Notes under the pieces: model-generated
Database searches by the model: none
What the model saw: the letters and a program-made list of their open reading frames with translations, nothing else
What the model was told of the DNA's origin: nothing
Position numbers and translations under genes: made by a program
DNA from: Kribbella sp. CA-293567
GTDB lineage: Bacteria > Actinomycetota > Actinomycetes > Propionibacteriales > Kribbellaceae
NCBI RefSeq assembly: GCF_027627575.1
Contig: NZ_CP114065.1
Span: 2,666,001 to 2,730,000 of the forward strand
Reading direction: 5' to 3'
DNA length: 64,000 bases
Part shown: in pieces, positions 33,843-42,775 of the stretch
Layout of the letters: each line of letters starts with the position of its first letter
Numbering within the stretch: position 1 is the stretch's first letter

Positions 33843-35195
33843 CTACGGCCGGGGAGCCTCGTCGGGCACGGCCTCCAGCGTCGGCGGCTTGCCGTTGGTG
33901 GACAGCGAGTCGATCAGCTGCTTGGCCAGCGCGAAGCCGGAACCGCCCATCGTGATGGTCTTCACCAGGGTGTCCTCGATGCCCTGGGCACCGTTCAGGA
34001 CCACCATGTTGCCGACCTTCTCGAACGAGCTGGCGGCCGCCCGGACGATCTCCGGGTAGGCCTCGGCCAGCTGCTGCGCGACGACGGCGTCGGTGTTCGT
34101 GGCCAGCGCCTCGGCCCGCGCCTTGATACCGGCGGCCTCGGCCATCGCCTTGGCCTGGACGGCGAGCGCCTCGGCCTTACCGTTCAGCTCCGTCGCCCGC
34201 GCCTGTGCCTCACCGCGCAGAGTGACCTCGCGGGCGTTCGCCTCGGCGGACGCGATCTGCGCGTCACGGGCCGCGTTGGCCAGCGTGCGTTGCTTGTACG
34301 CCTCGGCGTCGGCCGGCTTGAGCACACTCGACTCGAGCTGCTTCTCGGCCAGGGCCGCGTTCAGCTTCGCGGTCTCGGTCTCCGCCACGACGACCTGCTG
34401 GCGGGCCAGCGCCTCGGCCAGCGGGCCGGACTGCGACGCCTTCGAGTTCGCCTGGTCGACCTCGGCCTGGTAGCCGGCCTGGGCGATCGAGCTCTGCCGT
34501 ACCGCGGCGGCCTTCGCCGCGCCGGCCACCTGCTCGCGCTCGGTGGCCTCGCGGTCGCGCTCGGCCCAGGCGATCCGGGCCGCGGCCTCGACCGCGGCGG
34601 CCTGCGGGCGGCCGAGGTTCTTGATGTAGCCCGACTCGTCGTCGATCTCCTGGATCTGCAGCGAGTCGACCACCAGGCCGAGCTTCTCCATGTCGCCGGC
34701 CAGCGAGCCGCGGATGTTGGTGGTCAGCGTCTCCCGGTCGTGCAGCATCTCCTCGACCGTGGTGGATCCGACGATCGCCCGCAGGTGGCCCGCGAACAGC
34801 TCGTGGATCGTGCTCATCACCTGCTCGTCGCTCTGCTCCAGGAACCGGCGGGCGGCGTTGGCGATCGAGCCGTAGTCGTCACCGACCTTGTAGGCCGTGA
34901 CGCCCTTGATGTGCAGCGGAATGCCCTGGCTGGAGACACACGTCACGGTCAGCGGGGTGGCCCGGATGTCCAGCGGCAACCGCCGGACGGTCTGGAAACC
35001 GGGCAGCACGGCGGTGCCGCGGCCGACCACGATCTTGAAGCCGAGTGTCTCGTTGATCTGCTCGGCACTCGAGTGCGCGCCCAGGCCGGAGATGATCAGC
35101 GCCTCGTTCGGCTCCGCCACCCGCCAGACCATCCGGAACAGGATCAAGAGGACCACCAGCGCGATCGCGCCGGTGATCAGGTACGTCCAGAGCAT
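33843..35195 (-). CDS. Flotillin-like SPFH domain protein
   Basis: The 450-residue protein has an N-terminal membrane segment (about 5-22), an SPFH/band-7 domain (about 25-200) and a long Ala/Glu-rich coiled coil with flotillin repeats (about 205-380). Bacterial flotillins organise membrane microdomains and secretion or signalling complexes. A small NfeD-like gene lies 24 bases upstream on the same strand, the classical flotillin-NfeD pairing. ATG at 35195 gives the normal N-terminus. Confidence 0.9.
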   Translation of the reverse strand: MLWTYLITGAIALVVLLILFRMVWRVAEPNEALIISGLGAHSSAEQINETLGFKIVVGRGTAVLPGFQTVRRLPLDIRATPLTVTCVSSQGIPLHIKGVTAYKVGDDYGSIANAARRFLEQSDEQVMSTIHELFAGHLRAIVGSTTVEEMLHDRETLTTNIRGSLAGDMEKLGLVVDSLQIQEIDDESGYIKNLGRPQAAAVEAAARIAWAERDREATEREQVAGAAKAAAVRQSSIAQAGYQAEVDQANSKASQSGPLAEALARQQVVVAETETAKLNAALAEKQLESSVLKPADAEAYKQRTLANAARDAQIASAEANAREVTLRGEAQARATELNGKAEALAVQAKAMAEAAGIKARAEALATNTDAVVAQQLAEAYPEIVRAAASSFEKVGNMVVLNGAQGIEDTLVKTITMGGSGFALAKQLIDSLSTNGKPPTLEAVPDEAPRP

Positions 35196-35219
35196 TTCCC
35201 CTCCAGGACTGCGTGGATT

Positions 35220-35414
35220 TCAGATGGCGCGGGCGACGTAGACCGAGCGGGGCGGATCGAACTCGACCACCACCACCGGAGTACCGACCTCGATCACCTC
35301 GTCGGCCGCGGGGTAAGCGTAGAAGGCTTCGGTGGCACCGCGGACCGGAAGCATCACCTCGCCGACGATTCCCGGCCCGACCCGCCCGATCACGCGACCC
35401 CGCTTGCCAACCAT
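35220..35414 (-). CDS. NfeD-like OB-fold small protein
   Basis: This 64-residue protein (MVGKRGRVIGRVGPGIVGEV at the start) matches the C-terminal OB-fold domain of NfeD and lacks the protease and membrane parts of full NfeD. It starts with an ATG preceded by GGAGGGG. It is directly upstream of the flotillin gene on the same strand. NfeD domains are thought to help flotillin assembly. It is a short, easily missed gene. Confidence 0.75.
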   Translation of the reverse strand: MVGKRGRVIGRVGPGIVGEVMLPVRGATEAFYAYPAADEVIEVGTPVVVVEFDPPRSVYVARAI

Positions 35415-35477
35415 GACGCCCCTCCGACGCAGTCCCACCCGTTCCAGTTCCCGCAGCCTAGTGCCCCGGCCGGGGGA

Positions 35478-36308
35478 CTAGCCGCGGATCGCGCCCTCGG
35501 TGGCTCCCTTGATGAACTGCCGGGCGAAGATCACGAAGACGATGATCAGCGGCACCATCGCCATCAGCGCGCCCGTCATCACCATGCTGTAGTCGACGCC
35601 GTGGCTGCGGTTCAGCGACGACAGCGCCACCTGCAGGGTCAGGTGATCGGGGTTGGTCAGCACGATCAACGGCCAGAAGTAGTCGTTCCAGGAGGCGACG
35701 AAGGTGAAGATGCCGAGGAACGCGAGGGCCGGCCGCGCCGACGGCAGCGCCACGTGCCGGTAGACGCCGAGGAAGCCGCAGCCGTCCAGCGTCGCGGCCT
35801 CGACCAGCTCGTCGTGGATCGAGTTCTGGAAGTACTGCCGCAGCCAGAAGATCCCGAACGCGTTGGCCGACGCCGGGATGATCAGCGCCTTCAGCGACCC
35901 GACCCAGCCGAACGCCGCCATCGTCTGGAACTGCGGTACGGCGCCCAGCTGGGCCGGCAGCAGCATCGTGGCGAGCAGGATCACGAACAGCGCGTTCCGC
36001 CCCGGGAACCGGAACTTCGCGAAGGTGAACGCGGCCAGCGAGTCGAAGAACAGCACCAGCACCGTCGTACAGACCGCCACGATCAGCGTGTTGGCCATCG
36101 ACTGGAAGAACGCCACGTTCTCCAGCACCGCGCGGATGTTGTCGTCGAGCTGGGAGCCGAGGGTGAACTTGGGCGGATACCGGTAGATGTCCGACGTGGT
36201 GTTGGTTGCCATCACCAACGTCCAGTAGAAGGGGAACAGGCACAGCACCCCGGCGATCGCCAGGAAGACGTGCATGATCAGCCCCGGCCATCGCACACGA
36301 GTCTTCAC
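35478..36308 (-). CDS. Carbohydrate ABC transporter permease (MalG-like)
   Basis: The 276-residue protein has six membrane helices and the EAA loop (EAATLDGCGFLGVYRHVALP) that contacts the ATPase. It belongs to the CUT1 family importing oligosaccharides or glycosides. The GTG start at 36308 overlaps the stop of the first permease (GTGA), as throughout this operon. It is the last gene of the four-gene unit kinase, binding protein, permease, permease. No ATPase gene is present, so a shared MsiK-type ATPase is probably used. Confidence 0.92.
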   Translation of the reverse strand: MKTRVRWPGLIMHVFLAIAGVLCLFPFYWTLVMATNTTSDIYRYPPKFTLGSQLDDNIRAVLENVAFFQSMANTLIVAVCTTVLVLFFDSLAAFTFAKFRFPGRNALFVILLATMLLPAQLGAVPQFQTMAAFGWVGSLKALIIPASANAFGIFWLRQYFQNSIHDELVEAATLDGCGFLGVYRHVALPSARPALAFLGIFTFVASWNDYFWPLIVLTNPDHLTLQVALSSLNRSHGVDYSMVMTGALMAMVPLIIVFVIFARQFIKGATEGAIRG

Positions 36309-37237
36309 CGGCGTCCCCTTCCGCCGAGCAGCCTCCAGTTGATCGCGGTGAAGAGCAGCACGAGCAGGAAGATGCTCAGGGCGATCGCACCGGCGTACCC
36401 GTAGTCGTTGTTGAAGAAGGCCTGGTTGTAGAAGTACATGACCACCGTCATCCCGCTCTGCCCCGTACCGCCGGCGTTGCCGACCATCACCTGCGGTTCG
36501 GTGAAGGTCTGCAGGCCGCCGATCGTCGACATGATCACGGTGAACAGCACCACCGGACGCAGTTGCGGCAACGTGATCTGGAAGAACGTCCGGAACGGTC
36601 CCGCGCCGTCCACCTTGGCCGCCTCGTACTGCTCGGTCGGGATCGCCTGCAGACCGGCCAGGTAGATGATCGTGTTGTAGCCGGCCCACTGCCACACGAT
36701 CATCGTGGAGATCGCGATCTTGATCCCCCACGGCTGCCGCAGCCAGTCCTCGGTGGGCAGGCCGAGCGCGCGCAGCCCGGAGTTGATCAGCCCGAAGTTG
36801 GTACTGAAGATGGCGGCGAAGAAGATCGCCGCCGCCACCAGCGAGGTGATGTTCGGGATGAAGTAGGCGATCCGGTAGACGCCCTTGAACCGGACCGCCG
36901 AATGCAGCATCACCGCCAGCGTCATCGCGATCACCAGCGTCGGCACGGTCGACATCGCGAACAGCACCACGGTGTTCCACAACGACAGCCAGAAGGTGCT
37001 GTCCTCGATCAGGAAGCCGAAGTTCTGCAGCCCGACCAGCTTGCGGGGCCCGAGACCGTCCCACTTCTGGAAGGCCAGCAGGATCGTCGACGCCACCGGG
37101 TAGAGGCCGAAGACCAGGAAGATCAGGTAGAACGGCGACAGCGCCAGGTAGAAGCGCCAGTACGACGCGATGCCGCGCCGGCGCCCCGGCTTCGCCGTAC
37201 CGGCCGGACGGGTGGGCGTCGTCGCGGTCAGCGTCAC
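36305..37237 (-). CDS. Carbohydrate ABC transporter permease (MalF-like)
   Basis: The 310-residue protein has an N-terminal cytoplasmic tail rich in Thr/Arg, six membrane helices (first around FYLIFLVFGLYPVASTIL) and the EAA loop EQYEAAKVDGAGPFRTFF. It pairs with the following MalG-like permease to form the CUT1 channel. The GTG at 37237 overlaps the binding-protein stop. The upstream frame extension is a shadow of the binding-protein gene. Confidence 0.92.
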   Translation of the reverse strand: MTLTATTPTRPAGTAKPGRRRGIASYWRFYLALSPFYLIFLVFGLYPVASTILLAFQKWDGLGPRKLVGLQNFGFLIEDSTFWLSLWNTVVLFAMSTVPTLVIAMTLAVMLHSAVRFKGVYRIAYFIPNITSLVAAAIFFAAIFSTNFGLINSGLRALGLPTEDWLRQPWGIKIAISTMIVWQWAGYNTIIYLAGLQAIPTEQYEAAKVDGAGPFRTFFQITLPQLRPVVLFTVIMSTIGGLQTFTEPQVMVGNAGGTGQSGMTVVMYFYNQAFFNNDYGYAGAIALSIFLLVLLFTAINWRLLGGRGRR

Positions 37238-38511
37238 TGCACGCCCTGACGCTTGCCGATCTGCTTCGCCTTCGCGACCGCCTCCGCCCAGGCCGCGTCC
37301 GACGTCTTCTTGCCCGCCTGGACCAGCTTGATGCCGTGTACGGCGATCGCGGCGTCCAGCGGCGCCTCGTAGGCGACCGGGATGTTCTTGGCGGCCGGCC
37401 CGAAGACCTCGATCGGCGCCTGGCCACCGAAGAACGGGTCCGCCGCCTTGAGTTGCGGCTTGTCGTAGGCGGCCGGGGCGGACGGGAAGATCTGCGCGTC
37501 GGCGAACGCCTTGGCCTGGTTGTCGGCGCTGAGCATGTACTTGATCACCTCGAGCGCCGCGGCCGGATCGGCGGCGTTCTTGGTGATGGTCAGGAACGAG
37601 CCACCGAAGTTCGCCGGACCGCTCGGGGTCGCCGCGACCCGCCACTTGCCGGCGCTGGTCTTGCAGGCGGCCTTGATGTCCAGTGCGACCCAGGCCGCGC
37701 CGGTGACCGTGGGCACGGTGCCCTGGTCGAGGCCGGCGTTCCAGTCCGGTGAGCCGCCGAGGGCACGGCCGTCGACCTTGAGCGTGATCGCCTTGACCGC
37801 GGTGTCCCAGGCTTTCCGGATGTGGTCCTGGTCGCCGATGAACCTGTTGTCCTTGTCGATGTACCGCGACGTGCCCTGGTTGACGACCGTGCCGTAGAGA
37901 TCGGTGGCGTCGGCAACGATCGGCGCCTTCGGGTTGGCCTTGCGCAGCTCCACCCCGGCGGCCAGGAAGTCGTCCCAGGTCTTCAGCTGCTCGGCCACCT
38001 CGGCCGGGTCGCCGGGCAGCCCGGCGGCGGCGAAGATGTCCTCGCGGTAGAACAGCGCGGTCGGGCCGATGTCGATCGGGATGCCGAGCACCTTGCCGTC
38101 CAGCGTGGTGGCCTGCTTGACCTTCCACTCCAGGTAGTCGCCCAGCAGGGCGTCGCCGCCGATCGTCTTGAGGTCGACGAACCGGTTGGCCTGCGGGAGC
38201 AGCGAGGCGATGTCCTCACCCTTGACCCCGGTGATGTCCGGGATCGAGCTGCCGCCGTTGAAGGTGGTGAGCAGCTTCTGCTTGAAGTCGCCCCCGACCT
38301 CGGAGTACTTGATGTTCTGGTCCGGGAAGTGCGCGACGGTGTCGTCCAGGACGGACTTGCCCAGGCCACCCGGCCAGCACCACAGCGCGAGGTTGCCTCC
38401 TGCGTTCTTCTTCGTCGATCCCGTGTCCATGCTGGACGAACAGCCGACGAGCGTTCCGCCGAGCAGGGTGGCGAACCCTCCGGCGAGCACCGTCCGACGT
38501 GAGAGCTCCAT
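37234..38511 (-). CDS. Sugar ABC transporter substrate-binding lipoprotein
   Basis: The 425-residue protein begins MELSRRTVLAGGFATLLGG with a Tat-type twin-arginine motif and a lipobox (LVGC), so it is exported folded and anchored by lipid. The remainder is a SBP_bac_1 type binding protein with YREDIFAAAGLPGDP and GAAWVALDIK segments. It captures the sugar for the two permeases. GGAAGG lies 7 bases before the ATG. The ligand is unknown; a glucoside is suggested by the adjacent GH4 gene. Confidence 0.92.
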   Translation of the reverse strand: MELSRRTVLAGGFATLLGGTLVGCSSSMDTGSTKKNAGGNLALWCWPGGLGKSVLDDTVAHFPDQNIKYSEVGGDFKQKLLTTFNGGSSIPDITGVKGEDIASLLPQANRFVDLKTIGGDALLGDYLEWKVKQATTLDGKVLGIPIDIGPTALFYREDIFAAAGLPGDPAEVAEQLKTWDDFLAAGVELRKANPKAPIVADATDLYGTVVNQGTSRYIDKDNRFIGDQDHIRKAWDTAVKAITLKVDGRALGGSPDWNAGLDQGTVPTVTGAAWVALDIKAACKTSAGKWRVAATPSGPANFGGSFLTITKNAADPAAALEVIKYMLSADNQAKAFADAQIFPSAPAAYDKPQLKAADPFFGGQAPIEVFGPAAKNIPVAYEAPLDAAIAVHGIKLVQAGKKTSDAAWAEAVAKAKQIGKRQGVQ

Positions 38512-38515
38512 GGTT

Positions 38516-39508
38516 CTACCTTCCTGACTGGTCGCGCAGCCCTGCGCTCCCGGAGTGTGCGCTGATCAGCGCGGCAAGGGATGGGTGTTCTGGATGCTGG
38601 TGGTGCCATGCGGCGAGGTCGGCCCACCGCGGAGCGGCCTCGGCGCCACCGAGCTTGGTGACGGACAGCGCCGCGACCAGTGCGGCGAACTCCACCCGCT
38701 CGGCCAGCGGGAGGCCCCAGTGGCTCGCTGCGATGAACCCGGCGGCGAACACATCACCCGCCCCGGTGGTGTCCGCCGCCGAGACCTGTACGGCCGGTAC
38801 TACGACCCGCTCGCCGGTGCTCGCGTCCAGCGCCAGCGCTCCGTTCGCGCCGTCCGAGACGACAACCAGCGGGACTTTCTCGGCCAGCCGCCCGAGCGCC
38901 TCGTCCGGCGTACTCGTGCGGGTGTAGTTCATCGCCTCACCGGCGTTCGGCAGGAATACGTCGCAGTGCTCCAGTTGATCGAGTACCGCGGGATCCCACT
39001 GCTCGGTGGGGTCCCAGCCGACGTCGGCGAACACCACGCTGCCGGCCGCCCGGGCCTTGGCGAGCCACTCGTTCGGCCAGGGACCGATGTGAGCGGCAAC
39101 GGCCTTGGCGGCCGGCAGCGTGGTCAGGAGCTCGTCGGCCGACAGCGGAGGAGGGGTACCCCTGGTGACCAGGGCCCGGTCGTTGTCATAGGCAAGGGCC
39201 ACCGTGAGTGGGGTCTGCCAGCCGTCGAGCTTGCGGGAGAGAGTCAGATCGATGCCTTCGCCCAGTGCCAGCCGGTCCCACAGCCGGTCGCCGAGATCGT
39301 CGGCGCCGAAGGTCGCGGCCAGGCCGGTGCGCAGCCCGAGCCGGGCCAGCGCGACCGCGAAGTTGGCGATCCCGCCCGGGCTCTCGGCGGAGTCGTCCGC
39401 CCACACCTCGGTCCCCGGACGCGGCGCGGACGGCAGCCCCAGCACCAGGTCGTGGAAGACCAGGCCGGACACGACGACGTCCAGTTCGCTCATCGCCAGC
39501 TCTTGCAT
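38516..39508 (-). CDS. PfkB-family carbohydrate kinase
   Basis: The 330-residue protein has the PfkB/ribokinase fold: SPGGIANFAVALARLG near the N-terminus and the ATP/catalytic signature DTTGAGDVFAAGF near residue 250, with the catalytic Asp. It would phosphorylate an imported sugar or a derivative. The start is uncertain: ATG 39508 (AGGAG 10 bases upstream) is preferred, with an ATG at 39493 as alternative. It is the first gene of the importer operon, 4 bases before the binding-protein gene, and divergent from the DeoR regulator. Confidence 0.9.
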   Translation of the reverse strand: MQELAMSELDVVVSGLVFHDLVLGLPSAPRPGTEVWADDSAESPGGIANFAVALARLGLRTGLAATFGADDLGDRLWDRLALGEGIDLTLSRKLDGWQTPLTVALAYDNDRALVTRGTPPPLSADELLTTLPAAKAVAAHIGPWPNEWLAKARAAGSVVFADVGWDPTEQWDPAVLDQLEHCDVFLPNAGEAMNYTRTSTPDEALGRLAEKVPLVVVSDGANGALALDASTGERVVVPAVQVSAADTTGAGDVFAAGFIAASHWGLPLAERVEFAALVAALSVTKLGGAEAAPRWADLAAWHHQHPEHPSLAALISAHSGSAGLRDQSGR

Positions 39509-39560
39509 GGCCAGCACACTCCTGCAGGGTCGCTCAAATTCGTGCAGCCAGTGTGGAGCT

Positions 39561-39570
39561 TTTGATCAAA
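39561..39570. promoter_or_regulatory. Palindrome in the sugar divergent promoter
   Basis: TTTGATCAAA is a perfect 10-bp palindrome midway between the divergent kinase and DeoR genes, in a locally AT-rich stretch. It is a candidate DeoR-family operator. Confidence 0.45.
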
Positions 39571-39621
39571 CTACGCAATACCCCTGCAAATCTGTGCTCA
39601 AGTATGACGGAGTTTGCGTGA

Positions 39622-39634
39622 TACCGTCATCTCG
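39622..39634 (+). promoter_or_regulatory. Possible -10 element of the deoR-type gene
   Basis: TACCGT (39622-39627) ends 6 bases before the GTG start at 39634, suggesting a leaderless transcript. No -35 consensus is clear. Confidence 0.35.
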
Positions 39635-40386
39635 TGTTGCCACAGCAGCGGCAGGATCAGATCGTCCGCGCACTTCGGGTCGACGGGGCCGGAGGTGTGA
39701 AACTGCTGGCTGCCCAGCTCGGCGTCAGCGAGGCCACCATCCGGCGCGACCTCGAGCAGTTGCACGAGCAGGGCCGGCTGACGCGGGTCTATGGCGGCGC
39801 GCTGGCTGTCGACGGCGGTGACGAGCCGTTCGCCGAGGTCAGTGCGGTGCATGCGACCGAGAAGGACAAGATCGCGCGGCGCGCGGCCGCCCTGGTCAAC
39901 GACGGGCAGTCGGTGCTGCTGGACATCGGTACGACGGCCCTGCGGGTCGCGCAGCACCTGCGCGGCCGCTCGCTGACCGTCGTCACCAGCAACCTCGCGG
40001 TGCTGGAGGAGCTGCAGCACGACGAGCAGATCGAGCTGATCATCCTGGGTGGCTTCGTCCGGCGCAGCTACCGCTCACTGGTCGGCTACCTGACCGAAGA
40101 GTCGCTGCGGCAGATCCACGTCGACTGGCTGTTCCTCGGCACCAGCGGGGTCCGCCCCGACGGCCGGGTGATGGACAGCACGATGATCGAAGTACCGGTG
40201 AAGCGGGCGATGATCAAGGCCGCCGACCGGGTGGTGCTGCTGGCCGACGCGACCAAGTTCCCCGGCCACGGTGTCGCCAAGGTCTGCGAGCCGGGTGAAC
40301 TTTCCATGGTGGTGACCGAAGCCGGCGCCGACGAGGCGACCCGGGGGCAGCTGGAGGAGGCTGGGGTGCAGGTGGTGCTGACATGA
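39634..40386 (+). CDS. DeoR/GlpR-family transcriptional regulator
   Basis: The 250-residue protein has a DeoR helix-turn-helix (about residues 22-42, LAAQLGVSEATIRRDLEQL) and a sugar-phosphate-binding DeoRC domain with LLDIGTTALRVAQHL, VVTSNLAVLEEL and LLADATKFPGHG. These repressors release DNA when a sugar phosphate accumulates. It is divergent from the kinase/importer operon and overlaps the GH4 gene by four bases, so it likely controls both. GTG at 39634 gives the family N-terminus MLPQQRQDQIVRAL. Confidence 0.92.
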   Translation: MLPQQRQDQIVRALRVDGAGGVKLLAAQLGVSEATIRRDLEQLHEQGRLTRVYGGALAVDGGDEPFAEVSAVHATEKDKIARRAAALVNDGQSVLLDIGTTALRVAQHLRGRSLTVVTSNLAVLEELQHDEQIELIILGGFVRRSYRSLVGYLTEESLRQIHVDWLFLGTSGVRPDGRVMDSTMIEVPVKRAMIKAADRVVLLADATKFPGHGVAKVCEPGELSMVVTEAGADEATRGQLEEAGVQVVLT

Positions 40387-41726
40387 GGCTGACCATTCTC
40401 GGAGGCGGCGGGTTCCGGGTTCCGCTCGTCTACCAGGCGTTGCTGGGGGATCGTGGCGACGGCCGGATCACCTCCGTGGTGCTCTACGACACCGACCGCT
40501 CCCGGCTGGCGTCCATCGGTTCGGTGCTGCGGCAACAGGCCACACCGTACGCCGATGCGCCGGTGGTGACCGAGACAACCGACCTCGACGAGGCGCTGCG
40601 CGGTGCCGACTTCGTCTTCTCCGCGATCCGGGTCGGCGGGCTCGAAGGCCGCACCGTCGACGAGCGGGTCGCCCTCGACCTCGGCGTACTGGGGCAGGAG
40701 ACGGTCGGCGCGGGTGGGATCGCCTACGCCTTGCGGACGCTGCCGGTGGCCACCGCCATCGCCCAGCGGATCGCCGCGCTGGCGCCTGAGGCATGGGTCA
40801 TCAACTTCACCAACCCGGCCGGGATGGTGACCGAGGCGATGATCCCGTCCCTGGGGGACCGGGTGATCGGGATCTGCGACTCGCCGTCCGGGCTCGGGCG
40901 CCGGGCCGCCTTGGCGCTGGGGCTGGACGCCTCGTCGGTCTTCTACGACTACGCCGGGCTCAATCACCTCGGCTGGTTGCGCGGGCTGCAGTCGGGTGGC
41001 GTGGATCATCTGCCGGCGTTGCTGGCCGACCCGGCGGCGCTCGGCGACTTCGAGGAGGGGCGGCTCTTCGGGGTCGAGTGGCTGCGCTCGCTGGGGTCGA
41101 TCCCCAATGAGTACCTGCACTACTACTACTTCGCCCGCGAGACGCTGGCCGCAGTACAGGCGGTCGAGCAGACGCGCGGGACGTTCCTGCTGGAGCAGCA
41201 GTCGCGGTTCTACGCCGAGACGGCTGCACAGCCCGCCGATGCGTTGGAGCTGTGGCAGAAGACGCGGGCCGAGCGCGAGTCGACGTACATGGTGGAGAGC
41301 CGTGCGGTGGCCGACGCGGGGGAGCGGGACGAGCGGGACATGTCGGCGGGTGGCTACGAGCAGGTCGCGCTGTCACTGATGCGGGCGATCGCCCACAACG
41401 AGCGGGCGTCGCTGATCCTGAACGTGCGCAACCGCGGCACCCTGCGCCACCTCGACGACGACGCGGTGGTCGAGATCCCGTGCACGGTCGACGCCAACGG
41501 CGCCCGGCCGCTCGCGATCTCGCAGTTCACCGACCACCAGGCCGGCCTGGTCTGCGCGGTCAAGGCGGTCGAGCGGTCCACCATCGAAGCCGCCGCCTCC
41601 GGTTCGCGGGCCGCCGCCGTCCGGGCCTTCGCCTGGCACCCCCTGATCGACTCCGTCACCGCCGCCCATCAACTGCTCGACGGCTACATCGCGGAGCTTC
41701 CGGACCTGGCTCCCTTCCGCACCTGA
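40383..41726 (+). CDS. GH4 family glycosidase (6-phospho-beta-glucosidase-like)
   Basis: The 447-residue protein matches glycoside hydrolase family 4: an N-terminal NAD-binding GGGGFRVPLVYQAL, INFTNPAGMVTEA, the metal-ligand cysteine in GICDSPSGL and the histidine in GLNHLGW. GH4 enzymes use NAD+ and Mn2+ in an oxidation-elimination mechanism, often on 6-phosphoglycosides. The cluster has an ABC importer instead of a PTS, so the glycoside would have to be phosphorylated after import (PfkB kinase) or the enzyme acts on unphosphorylated sugars. It starts within the regulator stop (ATGA). Confidence 0.92.
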   Translation: MRLTILGGGGFRVPLVYQALLGDRGDGRITSVVLYDTDRSRLASIGSVLRQQATPYADAPVVTETTDLDEALRGADFVFSAIRVGGLEGRTVDERVALDLGVLGQETVGAGGIAYALRTLPVATAIAQRIAALAPEAWVINFTNPAGMVTEAMIPSLGDRVIGICDSPSGLGRRAALALGLDASSVFYDYAGLNHLGWLRGLQSGGVDHLPALLADPAALGDFEEGRLFGVEWLRSLGSIPNEYLHYYYFARETLAAVQAVEQTRGTFLLEQQSRFYAETAAQPADALELWQKTRAERESTYMVESRAVADAGERDERDMSAGGYEQVALSLMRAIAHNERASLILNVRNRGTLRHLDDDAVVEIPCTVDANGARPLAISQFTDHQAGLVCAVKAVERSTIEAAASGSRAAAVRAFAWHPLIDSVTAAHQLLDGYIAELPDLAPFRT

Positions 41727-41756
41727 CAGCCGGTAGCCCGGCACCCCGGCAGTGAA

Positions 41757-41786
41757 TTGGTTTGAAGTGCGTGGATCTGGCAGAAT
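41757..41786 (+). promoter_or_regulatory. Promoter of the rpsP operon
   Basis: TTGGTT (41757-41762) and CAGAAT (41781-41786) are 18 bases apart, giving a leader of about 135 bases before the rpsP start. The CTGGCAGAAT context resembles promoters of ribosomal genes in related bacteria. Confidence 0.55.
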
Positions 41787-41927
41787 GTCGGGCTGAGTCC
41801 GTCCGGATCACGTGCAGCCCTCTAACTCCACGTCCCGGAAGGCCCATCCGAGTGACCACCCGTTGTCCCCACGACGCCGGTGTGTTGCTCAACCAAGACA
41901 TGAAATCCCGAGGGAGACCCCACAAAC

Positions 41928-42431
41928 GTGGCAGTCAAGATTCGTCTGAAGCGCATCGGCAAGAAGCGTGCGCCGCACTACCGCATCGTCGTGATGGACG
42001 CCCGCGCCAAGCGTGACGGCCGCGCCATCGAGGAGATCGGCAAGTACAACCCGAAGGCCGAGCCGTCGTTCATCCACGTCGAGTCGGACCGGGCGCAGTA
42101 CTGGCTGGGCGTCGGCGCGCAGCCGACCGAGGCCGTCGCCGCGATCTTCCGGGCCAGCGGTGACTGGCAGAAGTTCAAGGGTCTCGAGGCTCCGGCGCCG
42201 CTGCGGGTCAAGGAGCCCAAGCGGGACAAGCAGGAGATCTTCAACGAGGCCCTCGCCGAGGCGCACGGCACGCTGAAGACCGAGGCCGTCACCAAGAAGG
42301 CCACCGCCAAGAAGGCGGAGCCGAAGGCCGAGAAGAAGGACGACGCCGCCGAGGCCAAGGTCGAAGAGGCCGCTCCGGCCGCTGACGCCGCCGCCGCCGC
42401 CGACGCGCCGGCCGACGACGCCAAGGCCTGA
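41928..42431 (+). CDS. rpsP: 30S ribosomal protein S16
   Basis: S16 helps assemble the 30S subunit. The 167-residue protein has the normal S16 core in the first 85 residues ([20 protein letters not shown]) and then a long Lys/Ala/Glu/Pro-rich tail about twice the length of the core extension seen in E. coli. The tail ends APADDAKA, like the S2 tail at 57.8 kb. The GTG start follows a GAGGGAG site. It heads rpsP-khpA, ending in a hairpin after khpA. Confidence 0.97.
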   Translation: MAVKIRLKRIGKKRAPHYRIVVMDARAKRDGRAIEEIGKYNPKAEPSFIHVESDRAQYWLGVGAQPTEAVAAIFRASGDWQKFKGLEAPAPLRVKEPKRDKQEIFNEALAEAHGTLKTEAVTKKATAKKAEPKAEKKDDAAEAKVEEAAPAADAAAAADAPADDAKA

Positions 42432-42436
42432 CGGTG

Positions 42437-42688
42437 ATGGAGACCGAGGCGCTCGAGCACCTGGTCCGGGGCATCGTCGACAATCCCGACGACGTCAGTG
42501 TCCGGTCGCGTAACCTGCGCCGCGGACAGACGCTCGAGGTGCACGTGCACCCCGACGACATCGGCAAGGTGATCGGCCGCAACGGCCGGACGGCGACCGC
42601 GATCCGTACCGTGGTCGGGGCGCTCAGCTCCGAGCAGTCGGTCCGGATCGACTTCGTCGACGAGTTCAACAAGCGTCCGCGCCGCTGA
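42437..42688 (+). CDS. khpA: KH-domain RNA-binding protein KhpA
   Basis: The 83-residue protein has one KH domain with the RNA-contact loop IGKVIGRNGRTATAIR. KhpA proteins bind RNA broadly and affect cell division and growth. The gene follows rpsP by 5 bases, as in most actinobacteria. ATG at 42437 is preferred; a GTG at 42434 would add one residue. Confidence 0.95.
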   Translation: METEALEHLVRGIVDNPDDVSVRSRNLRRGQTLEVHVHPDDIGKVIGRNGRTATAIRTVVGALSSEQSVRIDFVDEFNKRPRR

Positions 42689-42703
42689 ACTCCGACAGTC
42701 CCT

Positions 42704-42734
42704 GAAGGGCCGTACCCACTGGGTGCGGCCCTTC
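42704..42734 (+). terminator. Hairpin terminator after khpA
   Basis: GAAGGGCCG (42704-42712) pairs with CGGCCCTTC (42726-42734), and the inner ACCC/GGGT extends the stem. It is followed by ACTGCTCTTTCC, a short T-rich segment. It separates rpsP-khpA from rimM. Confidence 0.75.
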
Positions 42735-42775
42735 ACTGCTCTTTCCCCCTTCGTTGTCGAAAGTAGGAACCGCAA

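Noticed and set aside
34290..36404. 704-residue plus-strand frame
   Set aside because: Antisense to flotillin, NfeD-like and permease genes, which have clear family motifs.
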